Positions 28,786 to 36,604 of a stretch of DNA of 41,460 nucleotides are shown here, one piece after another. The translations under genes were made by a program, and so were the position numbers. Location: positions 1 through 41,460 of the forward strand of contig JANXAZ010000030.1 in the NCBI GenBank assembly GCA_025062095.1. Reading direction: 5' to 3'. The notes beneath the pieces are model-generated. The model was not told the origin of the DNA, did not search any database, and worked only from the letters and a program-made list of their open reading frames with translations. The first letter of the stretch is position 1. The number at the start of each line of letters is the position of its first letter. The stretch comes from Geminicoccaceae bacterium (GTDB lineage Bacteria; Pseudomonadota; Alphaproteobacteria; Geminicoccales; Geminicoccaceae).

Positions 28786-30162
28786 TCACCCGCCCGGCTC
28801 GGCTTTCGCGGCCGGGTGCGGATGCGCGACCGACAGCGTCCGGCACGGCTCGAGGTCGTGCAGGCGGAGCACGGTCCCGTCGGGCCAGCGGATGTCGATC
28901 CGCTCCACCCGCGTGCACGACCCGAGCCCGAAATGGGCCACGGGCTCGCCGTTGCCCCGGCTCCCGCCGACGATCCGCCATCGGCTGTGCCCGCGCGCGA
29001 CCAGGCGCACGATCGCCCCTCGCGCCGGGGCTCCCGACGCGGTGCGCGGAGCGATACGGATCCAGGCGTTGTCGTTTTCTTCCGCGCGATAACACGCGAG
29101 CCCGCGCCCGCCCGCGCGCCCGACGAGGAGCTCGAGCCTGCCGTCGCCGTCGAGATCGGCCGCCAACGCCGCCGTGGGTCGGCTCGTGGGCTCGCAGGCG
29201 TCCCCCGGGTCGAGCGGCCGCCAGCCGCGCTCGCGGAAACCCAGGAGCCGATTGGGCTCTCCCGCGTTCGCGAGGAAGATCTCTTCGAAGCCGTCGTTGT
29301 CGAGATCGGCGACGAGCAGGGCCGCGGCCGCCGAGCCGCGGGCGAGGCTCGGCGGGGCGGCGTTGCGCCAGAGCCCGTCCGCCCCCCGCAGCCACAGAAG
29401 ATGCGCCCCGCGCCGGCGCAGACACAGAAGACCCGTCGCCGCGGCGCCGTCGGCGGCGAGAAAGGCGGCGTCCACCGCATCGAGATCGGGGACCCCGAGG
29501 CCGAGCGTCTCGGCGCATTCGGCGAAGCGGCCTCCGCCCTGCGGCTCGAACCAGGCGCTCGGGCCGCATCCCGCGCCCACGAAGAGGGACAGTCCGGGAC
29601 CGAGAGCGGGTCCTTGAGCGATCACGCGGGCATCGAGGATTTCGTCGAGGCCGGCGGAGGCCGCGCGATCGTGGAGACGGCCCTCGGGCCCGCACTCGAC
29701 GAGCCGGCTCGGCCCGCGCGGGCCGGCGGCGAGAAAGCCGTAACGCCCCGAACCTTCCCGATCGAGCGCGAGGACGGAGCAACTCGACGGGGCGGCGGGC
29801 CCGGCGAACGTCGGATCGTCGGCCAAGAGATCGCGAAAGCCGCCGCGGTCGCGATCGAACAGCCGATCGGCGCGCGCCGCTTCGGGACGCACCGGATCGC
29901 CGTTGGCGATCCAGATCTCCTCGACCCCGTCGCCGTCGAGATCGCCACAGGCGATCGCGCGCGCGAGACCGAACGGATCGGCGAGCTCGGTGGGAGGCTC
30001 GGCGACCAGCCGTCCCGCGCGCGCGAGCAGCAAGCGATTGGGCCCCGCGCGAACGCCCACGACCAACCCGAGCCCTCCTTCCGGGCCGAGGTCGGCGACG
30101 GCGAGCGCGGTCGCGCTCGCGATCTCGAGATCCCCGAGGAGATCGTCCGCGCGCTCGAGCAC
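28786..30162 (-). CDS. CRTAC1-like FG-GAP/VCBS repeat protein with C-terminal ASPIC/UnbV domain
   Basis: This 458-residue protein is built of FG-GAP-like beta-propeller repeats. Three retain clear calcium-binding loops: DLDGDGVEE, DLDNDGFEE and DLDGDGRLE. Several others are degenerate (VADLGPEGG, ALDREGSG). Residues from about 375 form an ASPIC/UnbV domain with HFGLGSCTRVERIDIRWPDG. Family members are usually extracellular, but no signal peptide is present: the product starts directly with LERADDLLGDLEIASATALAVADL. The GTG at 30162 has AAGGGA just upstream and lies 9 bp after a small two-TM protein gene. The function is unknown; binding or adhesion is typical of the fold. Confidence 0.82.
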   Translation of the reverse strand: MLERADDLLGDLEIASATALAVADLGPEGGLGLVVGVRAGPNRLLLARAGRLVAEPPTELADPFGLARAIACGDLDGDGVEEIWIANGDPVRPEAARADRLFDRDRGGFRDLLADDPTFAGPAAPSSCSVLALDREGSGRYGFLAAGPRGPSRLVECGPEGRLHDRAASAGLDEILDARVIAQGPALGPGLSLFVGAGCGPSAWFEPQGGGRFAECAETLGLGVPDLDAVDAAFLAADGAAATGLLCLRRRGAHLLWLRGADGLWRNAAPPSLARGSAAAALLVADLDNDGFEEIFLANAGEPNRLLGFRERGWRPLDPGDACEPTSRPTAALAADLDGDGRLELLVGRAGGRGLACYRAEENDNAWIRIAPRTASGAPARGAIVRLVARGHSRWRIVGGSRGNGEPVAHFGLGSCTRVERIDIRWPDGTVLRLHDLEPCRTLSVAHPHPAAKAEPGG

Positions 30163-30171
30163 GCGTCCCTT

Positions 30172-30399
30172 TCACTCGCGACCGACGCGATCGTCGAAGC
30201 CGCGCCGGTGACTGAAGAACACGAGCGCCATCAACCCCACGCCGAGGATCGAGGTCACCGCCACCCCGCCGATGAGGGCCAACCAACCCTCGGGGCCGAT
30301 GCTCACCCCCTCGAGCTCGCGCCAGAGCCGCAACGCGACGACGCCGCTCGCGGCGAGCAAGAGCAGGAGCACCGCGATCACCAGCCAGCCGCCGCGCAC
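30172..30399 (-). CDS. Small two-TM membrane protein of unknown function
   Basis: This 75-residue protein has two hydrophobic helices (about residues 4-25 and 38-61) joined by a short loop, ELEGVSIGPEG. A charged tail, FFSHRRGFDDRVGRE, is probably cytoplasmic. I recognise no characterised family, though small proteins with a similar SRRGYDD-like tail occur in related bacteria. The GTG at 30399 has GGGGAG 8 bp upstream. Its stop codon is 9 bp before the FG-GAP protein gene, so the two should be co-expressed and may interact. Confidence 0.65.
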   Translation of the reverse strand: MRGGWLVIAVLLLLLAASGVVALRLWRELEGVSIGPEGWLALIGGVAVTSILGVGLMALVFFSHRRGFDDRVGRE

Positions 30400-30487
30400 G
30401 ACGTCGCTCCCCGGCGCCGAGCCTTGTCCTCGTCGCGCGAACAAGGCTAGCTCTCCCCCGGCATTTGTCCATCGCGGAACGCCGATC

Positions 30488-31636
30488 TTGTCCGCTCCGA
30501 TCCGCCGCACGACGGACGTGATCGCCGAACTCTTGCCTCTCGAGGGTCGCCGCGTGCTCGAGGCGGGCTGCGGGGAAGGGGTGCTCGTGGCCTGGATGCG
30601 GCGTCGGGGCGCCGAGGCGTTCGGGCTCGAGACCTCCGTGCCGGTGTTGCGCCGGGCACGGGAACGGCTCGGAAGCTCGGGGCTGGTCGCGGCCCGGGGA
30701 GAAGCCCTGCCCTTCGCGGCGTGCAGCGTCGAGGGCGTGCTCTGGCACAACGCGTTCCATCACCTCGCGCCCGCGGCGATGGTCGAGGCCTTGACCGAGG
30801 CCTCGCGCGTGCTCGTGCCCGAAGGAAGGCTGCTCGTGCTCGAACCCCTTCCCGAGGACGAATATTTCGAACTCGTGCGCCCGCTCGAGGACGAAACCGC
30901 GATTCGGGCGCTCGCCCGCGAGGTTCTCGAGCGCGCCGTCGATCTCGGCTTCGCGCGGGTGGCGCGCAGTTCGTACGTCCAACTCGTGCTGCGCCGGTCG
31001 CTCGACGAGCTCTTCACCGCGCTCCTCGCCGCCGATCCGGCGCGGGCCGCGCGCCTTCTTGAAGCCCGCTCGGAGATCGCCAGCGCCTTCGCACGTCTGG
31101 GACAGCCGACGGCCGAAGGCCGGGTCTTCCGCCAACCGATGCTCGCCCTCGCCTTCGCGCGACGCGAAGAGGGACCGCGGATCGCGATCGCTCGCGCGCG
31201 AAGCGAACGCGATGCGGTCTTCGCCCTCAGACGGCGCGTTTTCATCGAGGAACAAGGCGTGCCCCCGGACGAAGAGCTCGATGCCTTCGACGCGTGCGCC
31301 GAACACCTCCTCGCCCGTGTCGGCGACGAGGTCGTGGGGACCTTGCGCTGGCGGCCGATCGATGATGCCGGCACGGTGAAGCTCGAGCGGGTGGCGGTGC
31401 GGCACGACCATCGCGGCCGCGGCGTCGCGCGCGCTCTTCTGCGATTCGCGCTCGCCCGCATCGACGGCCGCGGCCTGGGGCCGGTGGTCCTGCACGCGCA
31501 AGCGCACGCGCTCGACGTCTACCGCGGCCACGGGTTCGAACCGCGCGGCGAGGAGTTTCGCGAAGCCGGGATCCCCCATCGGCGCATGGAGCGCCCGCTG
31601 CATCCGCTCGCCGCCGCGGTCCGGGCGCTCGCCTAG
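30488..31636 (+). CDS. Fusion of a class I SAM methyltransferase and a GNAT acetyltransferase
   Basis: This 382-residue protein joins two enzyme domains. Residues about 1-225 form a type 11 methyltransferase with motif I VLEAGCGEG (23-31), an acidic residue at the end of strand 2 (GLETS) and WHNAFHHL in the motif IV region. Residues about 231-375 form a GNAT domain with RRRVFIEEQGVP, as in ElaA/YjcF-type acetyltransferases, and the acetyl-CoA loop RHDHRGRGVARAL (305-317). Neither substrate can be read. The start is uncertain: TTG at 30488 is chosen because it lies just before the conserved core, while GTG at about 30518 is an alternative. It is divergent from the small membrane protein gene. 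Confidence 0.8.
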   Translation: MSAPIRRTTDVIAELLPLEGRRVLEAGCGEGVLVAWMRRRGAEAFGLETSVPVLRRARERLGSSGLVAARGEALPFAACSVEGVLWHNAFHHLAPAAMVEALTEASRVLVPEGRLLVLEPLPEDEYFELVRPLEDETAIRALAREVLERAVDLGFARVARSSYVQLVLRRSLDELFTALLAADPARAARLLEARSEIASAFARLGQPTAEGRVFRQPMLALAFARREEGPRIAIARARSERDAVFALRRRVFIEEQGVPPDEELDAFDACAEHLLARVGDEVVGTLRWRPIDDAGTVKLERVAVRHDHRGRGVARALLRFALARIDGRGLGPVVLHAQAHALDVYRGHGFEPRGEEFREAGIPHRRMERPLHPLAAAVRALA

Positions 31637-31653
31637 TGCGCACGGTCGCCGAC

Positions 31654-31667
31654 CGGCCGTTCGGCCG
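31654..31667 (+). terminator. Short hairpin after the methyltransferase-acetyltransferase gene
   Basis: CGGCCG-TT-CGGCCG can fold into a 5-bp stem with a GTTC tetraloop, followed by TCTT. It lies 18 bp after the stop codon of the upstream gene and about 95 bp before the prenyltransferase gene. It is a weak terminator candidate. Confidence 0.3.
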
Positions 31668-31760
31668 TCTTGCGCGCCGCGGGCGGAGGCCGCACAGCTG
31701 CCGTCCGGACGCACCGCGCGGCCGTAGGCGCCGTGTCGGTGACGGAGCGATGGCCCGGCG

Positions 31761-33173
31761 ATGACCGCAGCCGCATCCGCGACGAGCCCTTGCGCCTCGG
31801 CCGCCGCCGAGGCTCCCCTCCTCGTTCCCCTCGAAGACGCGCTCTTGCGCACCGATCTGCGCCTGGAAGCGGCGCTCTCGCTCTTGCGCCGCGCACCGCT
31901 GGCCTTGTTGCGGTGGCTCGCGAGCCCCGGGCGCGAGCCGATCGTGGCGCGCGCACGCGCCGAAGGCGCGGGCCCCGAGCCTTCGCTCCTGCCGCTCGAA
32001 CCCGCCCTCGTGGCCTATCTCTTCGATCAACACGCGCGCGGCCGGCGGCTGATCCTCTCGGTGCGGGAGGATCTCGCCTCGGGTCGGGCGATCGCCGATC
32101 GGCTCGGGATCTTCGAAGCGGTCCGCGAGGCGAACGCGGAAAGCGACGTCGCCGAAGGAGCGCGTTTCGCCCTCGTCGTGCGGTCGAAAGTCGACGATCC
32201 GCGCGCGCGTTCCGCCAACGGCCTGGTCGTCTTGGGCTCGCGGCCCCCTGCCCGCACGCGCTCGCCCGTCGAGGCCCTGCTCCCGGTCGAAAAGGCGGGG
32301 CTCCGACGCTGGCTCGAAGCCCTCCGGCTTCATCAGTGGACGAAGAACCTGCTCGTCTTCTTGCCCGTGGTTCTCGCCGGGCCGCTTTCCGGCGTCTCCG
32401 ACTGGGTTCGTGCGCTCGTCGCTTTTCTCGTCGTCGGGCTTCTCGCCTCGGCCGGCTATCTCGTGAACGACCTTCTCGACCTCGACGCCGATCGCCGGCA
32501 CGAGAGCAAGTGCACGCGGCCTTTCGCTTCGGGGGCTTTGCCTCTCGCTGCCGGCATCGCATCGGTTCCGATCCTGGTCGGTCTGGCCGCCGCGTCGAGC
32601 ACCCTCCTGCCCTCCCGCTTCGCGCTCGCCGCCGGATCCTATTTCTTCGCCAGTCTCGCTTATTCTTTTTGGCTTAAGCACGTGGCCTTCCTCGACGTGA
32701 TCAGCCTGGGCGGCCTTTTCACCGTGCGCGTGATCGCCGGTGCTTTCGCGATCGCGGCACCGGTTTCTTATTGGCTGTTGACCTTCTCGATGTTCTTGTT
32801 CTTGAGCCTGGCCGTGCTCAAACGCTACGCCGAACTCGATCAGCTCGCGCGCAGAGGCGGAACCGAACTCGTCGATCGCGGCTATTCCACGCTCGACCTG
32901 CCCCTTCTGGTGAGCCTCGGGGTGGCTTCGGGTGTCGCATCGACGGTGATCTTCGTCGTCTATCTGGTCACCGAACATTTCCCGCGCGCGCTCTACAGCC
33001 GCCCGGGCTGGCTCTGGCTCGCCTTTCCCGTTCTCCTCTATTGGCTCGTGCGCGCCTGGCGGCTCGCCGTGCACGGTCGTATGAACGAGGACCCGGTGCT
33101 CTTCGCGCTGCGCGATCCGGTCTCGCGAGCCATGGTCGTGATGGTCCTCGGGGTCCTGTTCCTCGCATGGTGA
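31761..33173 (+). CDS. UbiA-family prenyltransferase with degenerate N-terminal HAD domain; probable polyprenyl-phosphate phosphoribosyltransferase
   Basis: This 470-residue protein has two parts. Residues about 19-165 align with the HAD-like domain often fused to UbiA proteins, but the catalytic DLDGT motif reads PLEDA (23-27) and the later GNSxAD-type motif is absent, so it is probably inactive. Residues about 180-470 form the membrane prenyltransferase, with LRLHQWTKNLLVFLPV, the Mg-diphosphate site NDLLDLDAD (236-244) and the second site region near YSFWLKHVAFLDVISLGG. Closest known roles are decaprenyl-phosphate phosphoribosyltransferases (Rv3806c type), which take PRPP. This is supported by the adjacent DprE1- and DprE2-like genes, which overlap in sequence with it. 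Confidence 0.85.
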   Translation: MTAAASATSPCASAAAEAPLLVPLEDALLRTDLRLEAALSLLRRAPLALLRWLASPGREPIVARARAEGAGPEPSLLPLEPALVAYLFDQHARGRRLILSVREDLASGRAIADRLGIFEAVREANAESDVAEGARFALVVRSKVDDPRARSANGLVVLGSRPPARTRSPVEALLPVEKAGLRRWLEALRLHQWTKNLLVFLPVVLAGPLSGVSDWVRALVAFLVVGLLASAGYLVNDLLDLDADRRHESKCTRPFASGALPLAAGIASVPILVGLAAASSTLLPSRFALAAGSYFFASLAYSFWLKHVAFLDVISLGGLFTVRVIAGAFAIAAPVSYWLLTFSMFLFLSLAVLKRYAELDQLARRGGTELVDRGYSTLDLPLLVSLGVASGVASTVIFVVYLVTEHFPRALYSRPGWLWLAFPVLLYWLVRAWRLAVHGRMNEDPVLFALRDPVSRAMVVMVLGVLFLAW

Positions 33174-34549
33174 GCGCGGTCGCCTACAGCACCGGCCATC
33201 GCGCCTGGGGGCGGGTGCATCGCTTCGCGCACCGGGTGGTACGGCCGACGAGCCCGCACGATGCCCGTCGTGCGCTCGCCGCGCGCGAAGGCGCGCCCGT
33301 CCTCGCCTTCGGCCTCGGCCGCTCGTACGGCGACTGTTGCCTGAACCCCGAAGGACTCCTGCTCGAGACGCGCGGGCTCGACCGACTGTTGGCGTTCGAC
33401 GGCGAAAGCGGCGTGGTGCACTGCGAAGCGGGGGCGAGCCTGGCCGATCTCCTCGCCACCGTCGTCGGCAGGCCGGCTCCGGACGGCGGGGTGTGGTTCC
33501 TGCCGGTGAGCCCGGGGACGCGTTTCGTCACCATCGGCGGAGCGATCGCCAACGACGTGCACGGCAAGAACCACGAAACGGCGGGCAGCTTCGGCCGCTA
33601 TCTCGTCGACTTTCGGCTCCTGCGCTCGGACGGGAGGATCTTGCGCTGCGCGCCGGACGAGAACCCCGAACTTTTCTGCGCCACGATCGGCGGGCTCGGG
33701 CTGACCGGGCTCGTGCTCGAGGCGCGCTTGCGTCTGGTCTCGGTCCCCGGCCTGTGGCTTGAGCTCGAGGAGGTGCGCTTCGAGGATCTCGAGGGCTTCT
33801 TTCGCCTGGCCGAAGAATCGAAAGAGTGGACCTACACCGTGGCCTGGGTCGACTGTCTGGCGCGCGGTCGCGCGCTCGGACGCGGCATCTTCGGCCGCGC
33901 GCGCCACCTCCGCGATCCCCGCCCCGTCCCCGCCCCCGCGCCGCCGCGGTTGCGCGTGCCCTTCGATCCGCCCTTTTCGCCCTTGAACCGGTTCTCCTTG
34001 CAGTTGTTCAACGCCCTTCTCTTCCGGAGACTGGGTCGCGGTGGCCGGCGGCACCGTGTGCGCCCCTATCACGAGTTGTTGTATCCTCTCGATTCCATCG
34101 GCGCGTGGAACCGTCTTTATGGCGCGCGAGGCTTTTACCAATATCAGTGCGTAGTCCCGCGCGAAGGCGCCTTTCGTGCGATCGCGCGGCTCCTGGACGC
34201 GATCGCGGCATCGGGTCAGGGCTCGTTTCTCGCCGTTCTCAAGACCATGGGCGATCTGCCCTCGCCCGGATGGCTCTCGTTCCCGATGCCCGGTGCGACG
34301 CTCGCCCTCGATTTCCCGAACCGCGGCGAAGCGACGCTCGCGCTTTTCGACCGCCTCGATCGGATCGTCCTCGACGCCGGCGGACGGCTCTATCCCGCCA
34401 AAGACGGACGCATGCCGGCACCCGTCTTCCGCGCCGGCTACCCCCGCTGGCCGCGGTTCGCCGAACTGAAGGATCCGGTTTTCTCCTCGGCCTTCTGGCG
34501 CCGGGTCGCGGAAGGCGCGACGGAGCCCGCGCGCGCGAGGGCGGCATGA
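33167..34549 (+). CDS. DprE1-like FAD-dependent oxidase (polyprenylphosphoryl-ribose 2'-oxidase)
   Basis: This 460-residue protein has a VAO/PCMH-type FAD-binding domain with GLGRSYGDCCLN and PGTRFVTIGGAIANDVHGKNHETAG-type sequence around residues 116-140; the GKNH motif is characteristic of DprE1. The substrate domain has FYQYQCVVP (323-331) and LYPAKDGRM (408-416), whose Lys412 matches the essential lysine of mycobacterial DprE1. The position of the benzothiazinone-reactive Cys is Ala380. In mycobacteria DprE1 oxidises decaprenylphosphoryl-ribose to the 2-keto form. The ATG at 33167 overlaps the prenyltransferase stop codon (ATGGTGA); the GTG three bases later is an alternative. It overlaps the next gene by 4 bases. 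Confidence 0.87.
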   Translation: MVSAVAYSTGHRAWGRVHRFAHRVVRPTSPHDARRALAAREGAPVLAFGLGRSYGDCCLNPEGLLLETRGLDRLLAFDGESGVVHCEAGASLADLLATVVGRPAPDGGVWFLPVSPGTRFVTIGGAIANDVHGKNHETAGSFGRYLVDFRLLRSDGRILRCAPDENPELFCATIGGLGLTGLVLEARLRLVSVPGLWLELEEVRFEDLEGFFRLAEESKEWTYTVAWVDCLARGRALGRGIFGRARHLRDPRPVPAPAPPRLRVPFDPPFSPLNRFSLQLFNALLFRRLGRGGRRHRVRPYHELLYPLDSIGAWNRLYGARGFYQYQCVVPREGAFRAIARLLDAIAASGQGSFLAVLKTMGDLPSPGWLSFPMPGATLALDFPNRGEATLALFDRLDRIVLDAGGRLYPAKDGRMPAPVFRAGYPRWPRFAELKDPVFSSAFWRRVAEGATEPARARAA

Positions 34550-35304
34550 CGAACGAACGCGAAGGGCTCAGGGTCGCGGTCTTCGGTGCGACCTCGGCGA
34601 TCGCGCAAGCCGCGCTGCGCCTTTGGGCGGCGCGCGGGGCGGAGCTGTTCCTCGTCGCCCGCGACCGCGAGCGGCTCGATCGCATCGCCGCCGATCTCGC
34701 GCTTCGGGGCGCGCGTCGGGTCGAGGCCTTCGTCGCCGATCTCGACGACTCTTCCGTGCTCGGGCGGGTGCTCGAAGCCATGGATGCGGCGCTCGGGGTT
34801 CCCGACGTAGCTCTCGTCGCCTTCGGCACGCTCGGAGACCAGACGCGCGCAGCGCGCGATCCGGAGGCCGCCCGCCGGACCCTCACGACCAATTTCGTGA
34901 GCCCGGCGGTGCTGCTGACCGCGCTCGCTGCGCGCTTCGAGAAAGCGGGCGCGGGATGTCTGGCGGCGATCACCTCGGTGGCGGGCGATCGCGGACGGGC
35001 GAGCAATTACGTCTACGGCGCCGCCAAAGGAGGGCTCCAGACGTTCCTCGAGGGACTGCGTCACCGCTTCGCCGGGACGGGGGTGCGCGTGCTCGACATC
35101 CGTCCCGGTCCCGTGGATACGCCCATGACCGCGCACATGCCCAAAAGCGGGCTTCCCTGGGCTTCGGCCGAACGCGTCGCGGCCGACATCCTGCGCGCCG
35201 TCGAGCGCGGGCGCTCGGTGCTCTACACGCCCTGGTTCTGGCGCTGGATCATGCTCGTCCTTCGCCATCTGCCGCAGCCGCTCTTCCATCGACTGCGGCT
35301 GTGA
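34546..35304 (+). CDS. DprE2-like short-chain dehydrogenase/reductase
   Basis: This 252-residue SDR has a nucleotide-binding motif GATSAIAQA (14-22), the catalytic Ser144 in AITSVAG, and Tyr157-xxx-Lys161 in YVYGAAKGG. DIRPGPVDTPMT is the usual cofactor-side loop. Its C-terminus has a hydrophobic stretch, WFWRWIMLVLRHLPQPLF, seen in DprE2-type enzymes and suited to a membrane-bound lipid substrate. It should reduce the 2-keto intermediate made by the DprE1-like partner, giving the arabino epimer. The ATGA overlap with the preceding gene indicates translational coupling. Other SDR functions cannot be excluded by sequence alone, but the context is strong. Confidence 0.87.
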   Translation: MTNEREGLRVAVFGATSAIAQAALRLWAARGAELFLVARDRERLDRIAADLALRGARRVEAFVADLDDSSVLGRVLEAMDAALGVPDVALVAFGTLGDQTRAARDPEAARRTLTTNFVSPAVLLTALAARFEKAGAGCLAAITSVAGDRGRASNYVYGAAKGGLQTFLEGLRHRFAGTGVRVLDIRPGPVDTPMTAHMPKSGLPWASAERVAADILRAVERGRSVLYTPWFWRWIMLVLRHLPQPLFHRLRL

Positions 35305-35328
35305 GCGCGGCGCGCCGGCCGCCGCCCC

Positions 35329-35790
35329 TCAGACCGCGACCGGCTCCGGTCGTCGGCGCAGAATGTGGGTGCATTTGAAAGTCATGACCGACTCGTCGCG
35401 TTGGTTGGTGACCGTATACGCGATGATCGCCGTGCCGCGGTCGGGTTTCGTGCGCGACGGACGGACCTCCAGCACTTCCGCGCGGACCTTGATCGTATCG
35501 CCCGGGCGCACGGGAGCGAGCCAGCGGATCTCGTCCATGCCCGGAGAACCGAGCGAGGCGGCGTTGATCACTTTTTCCTGATAGAACAGACGAAAAGCCA
35601 CCAAGAGCGTCTGGAACCCCGAAGCGATCAAGCCCGCGTAAGGGCTTTCCGCTGCGGCGCGCACATCGATGTGGAAGGGCTGCGGATCGTGTTGCCACGC
35701 GAAATCCAAGATCTGAGCTTCGGAAAGCGTGCATCCGCGGCTCGTGAACACCTGCCCCACCGCGAAATCCTCGAACCACAGATCCCGCAT
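35329..35790 (-). CDS. MaoC-like hotdog-fold hydratase
   Basis: This 153-residue protein is a single MaoC-type hotdog domain with the hydratase signature DPQPFHID (about 35-42) and GLIASGFQTLL. The strand segment VRPGDTIKVRAEVLEVRPSRTKPDRG follows. Such proteins hydrate enoyl-CoA or related acyl thioesters; the substrate is unknown. The ATG at 35790 has GAGGGGA close upstream. It points toward the end of the DprE2-like gene and is unlikely to be part of that operon. It is divergent from the ogt gene across 158 bp. Confidence 0.87.
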   Translation of the reverse strand: MRDLWFEDFAVGQVFTSRGCTLSEAQILDFAWQHDPQPFHIDVRAAAESPYAGLIASGFQTLLVAFRLFYQEKVINAASLGSPGMDEIRWLAPVRPGDTIKVRAEVLEVRPSRTKPDRGTAIIAYTVTNQRDESVMTFKCTHILRRRPEPVAV

Positions 35791-35948
35791 CGTCCCCTCG
35801 CTTCGCGCTTCCTCGCCCGAGGCTTGCGCGAAAGACCGCGCGCGAACAAGCGCATACGGCACCAGGCGCGTCGCGCGCCGCACGAGGGCTGGCGCGCGAG
35901 AGCGGATCCCGCCAGGCTGCGCCCCGATGACGAGGGAGGGAAAAGGCC

Positions 35949-36593
35949 ATGCACGCACGGGCCTTTGCGAGCACCGGCACGGAGGATGCGGCCGCGCCGG
36001 CCCGCGACCACCGCGAGCCGCCGATCGCGACGCTCACCGAGGAAGAATACCGCGCGATCGGCGCGGATCTTCGCCTGCGCTTCGGACTGCATCCCACCCC
36101 TTTCGGTACCGCCCTGTTCGTCGCGAGCCCGCGTGGCCTGTGCCGTCTCGCCTTCGCGGACACGGGCGGAGCGGCGGAAGCCCTCGCCCGAGCTCGCGCC
36201 GAGTGGCCGCTTTCTCCGTTGCTCGAGGACGCCGATGCCACCGCCGATCTCGCGCGCCGGGCCTTCGCGGGCCCCGCGATCGAACGCGGCATCCCTCTCC
36301 TCCTCAAAGGAACCCCCTTCGATCTCCGTGTCTGGCGCGCTTTGCTCGCCATCCCCGAGGGCGAGGTCCGCAGCTACGGAGCGATCGCCGCGGCGATCGG
36401 CGCACCCGGTGCGAGCCGAGCGGTGGGACGCGCCTGCGGGCGCAACCCGATCGGCTGGCTCGTTCCCTGCCACCGCGTGATCCGCGCGGACGGCGGCCTC
36501 GGTGGCTACGGTTGGGGCCTCGAGCGCAAGCGGGCGATGCTCGCCTACGAAGCCGCTCGCAGGAAAAACGCGCAGCTGCACGCCCGCGGCTGA
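35949..36593 (+). CDS. ogt: Methylated-DNA-[protein]-cysteine S-methyltransferase
   Basis: This 214-residue suicide DNA-repair protein transfers methyl groups from O6-methylguanine to its own cysteine. The C-terminal catalytic domain (about 115-205) has FDLRVWRALLAIPEGEVRSYG, the Arg-finger-region NPIGWLVPCHRVI with the acceptor Cys in PCHR, and GGLGGYGWGLERKRAML. The N-terminal region is a less conserved alpha/beta domain. There is no AraC or Ada metal-binding domain, so it is a stand-alone Ogt-type enzyme and not the adaptive-response regulator. A GGGAGGG-type ribosome binding site precedes ATG 35949. The next gene starts 11 bp after its stop codon. Confidence 0.92.
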   Translation: MHARAFASTGTEDAAAPARDHREPPIATLTEEEYRAIGADLRLRFGLHPTPFGTALFVASPRGLCRLAFADTGGAAEALARARAEWPLSPLLEDADATADLARRAFAGPAIERGIPLLLKGTPFDLRVWRALLAIPEGEVRSYGAIAAAIGAPGASRAVGRACGRNPIGWLVPCHRVIRADGGLGGYGWGLERKRAMLAYEAARRKNAQLHARG

Positions 36594-36604
36594 CCGGCGC
36601 GCGT

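Noticed and set aside
31533-31542. GGTTCGAACC, like a tRNA T-loop
   Set aside because: It lies inside the GNAT coding region (encoding GFEP), and no acceptor stem or anticodon arm can be built around it.
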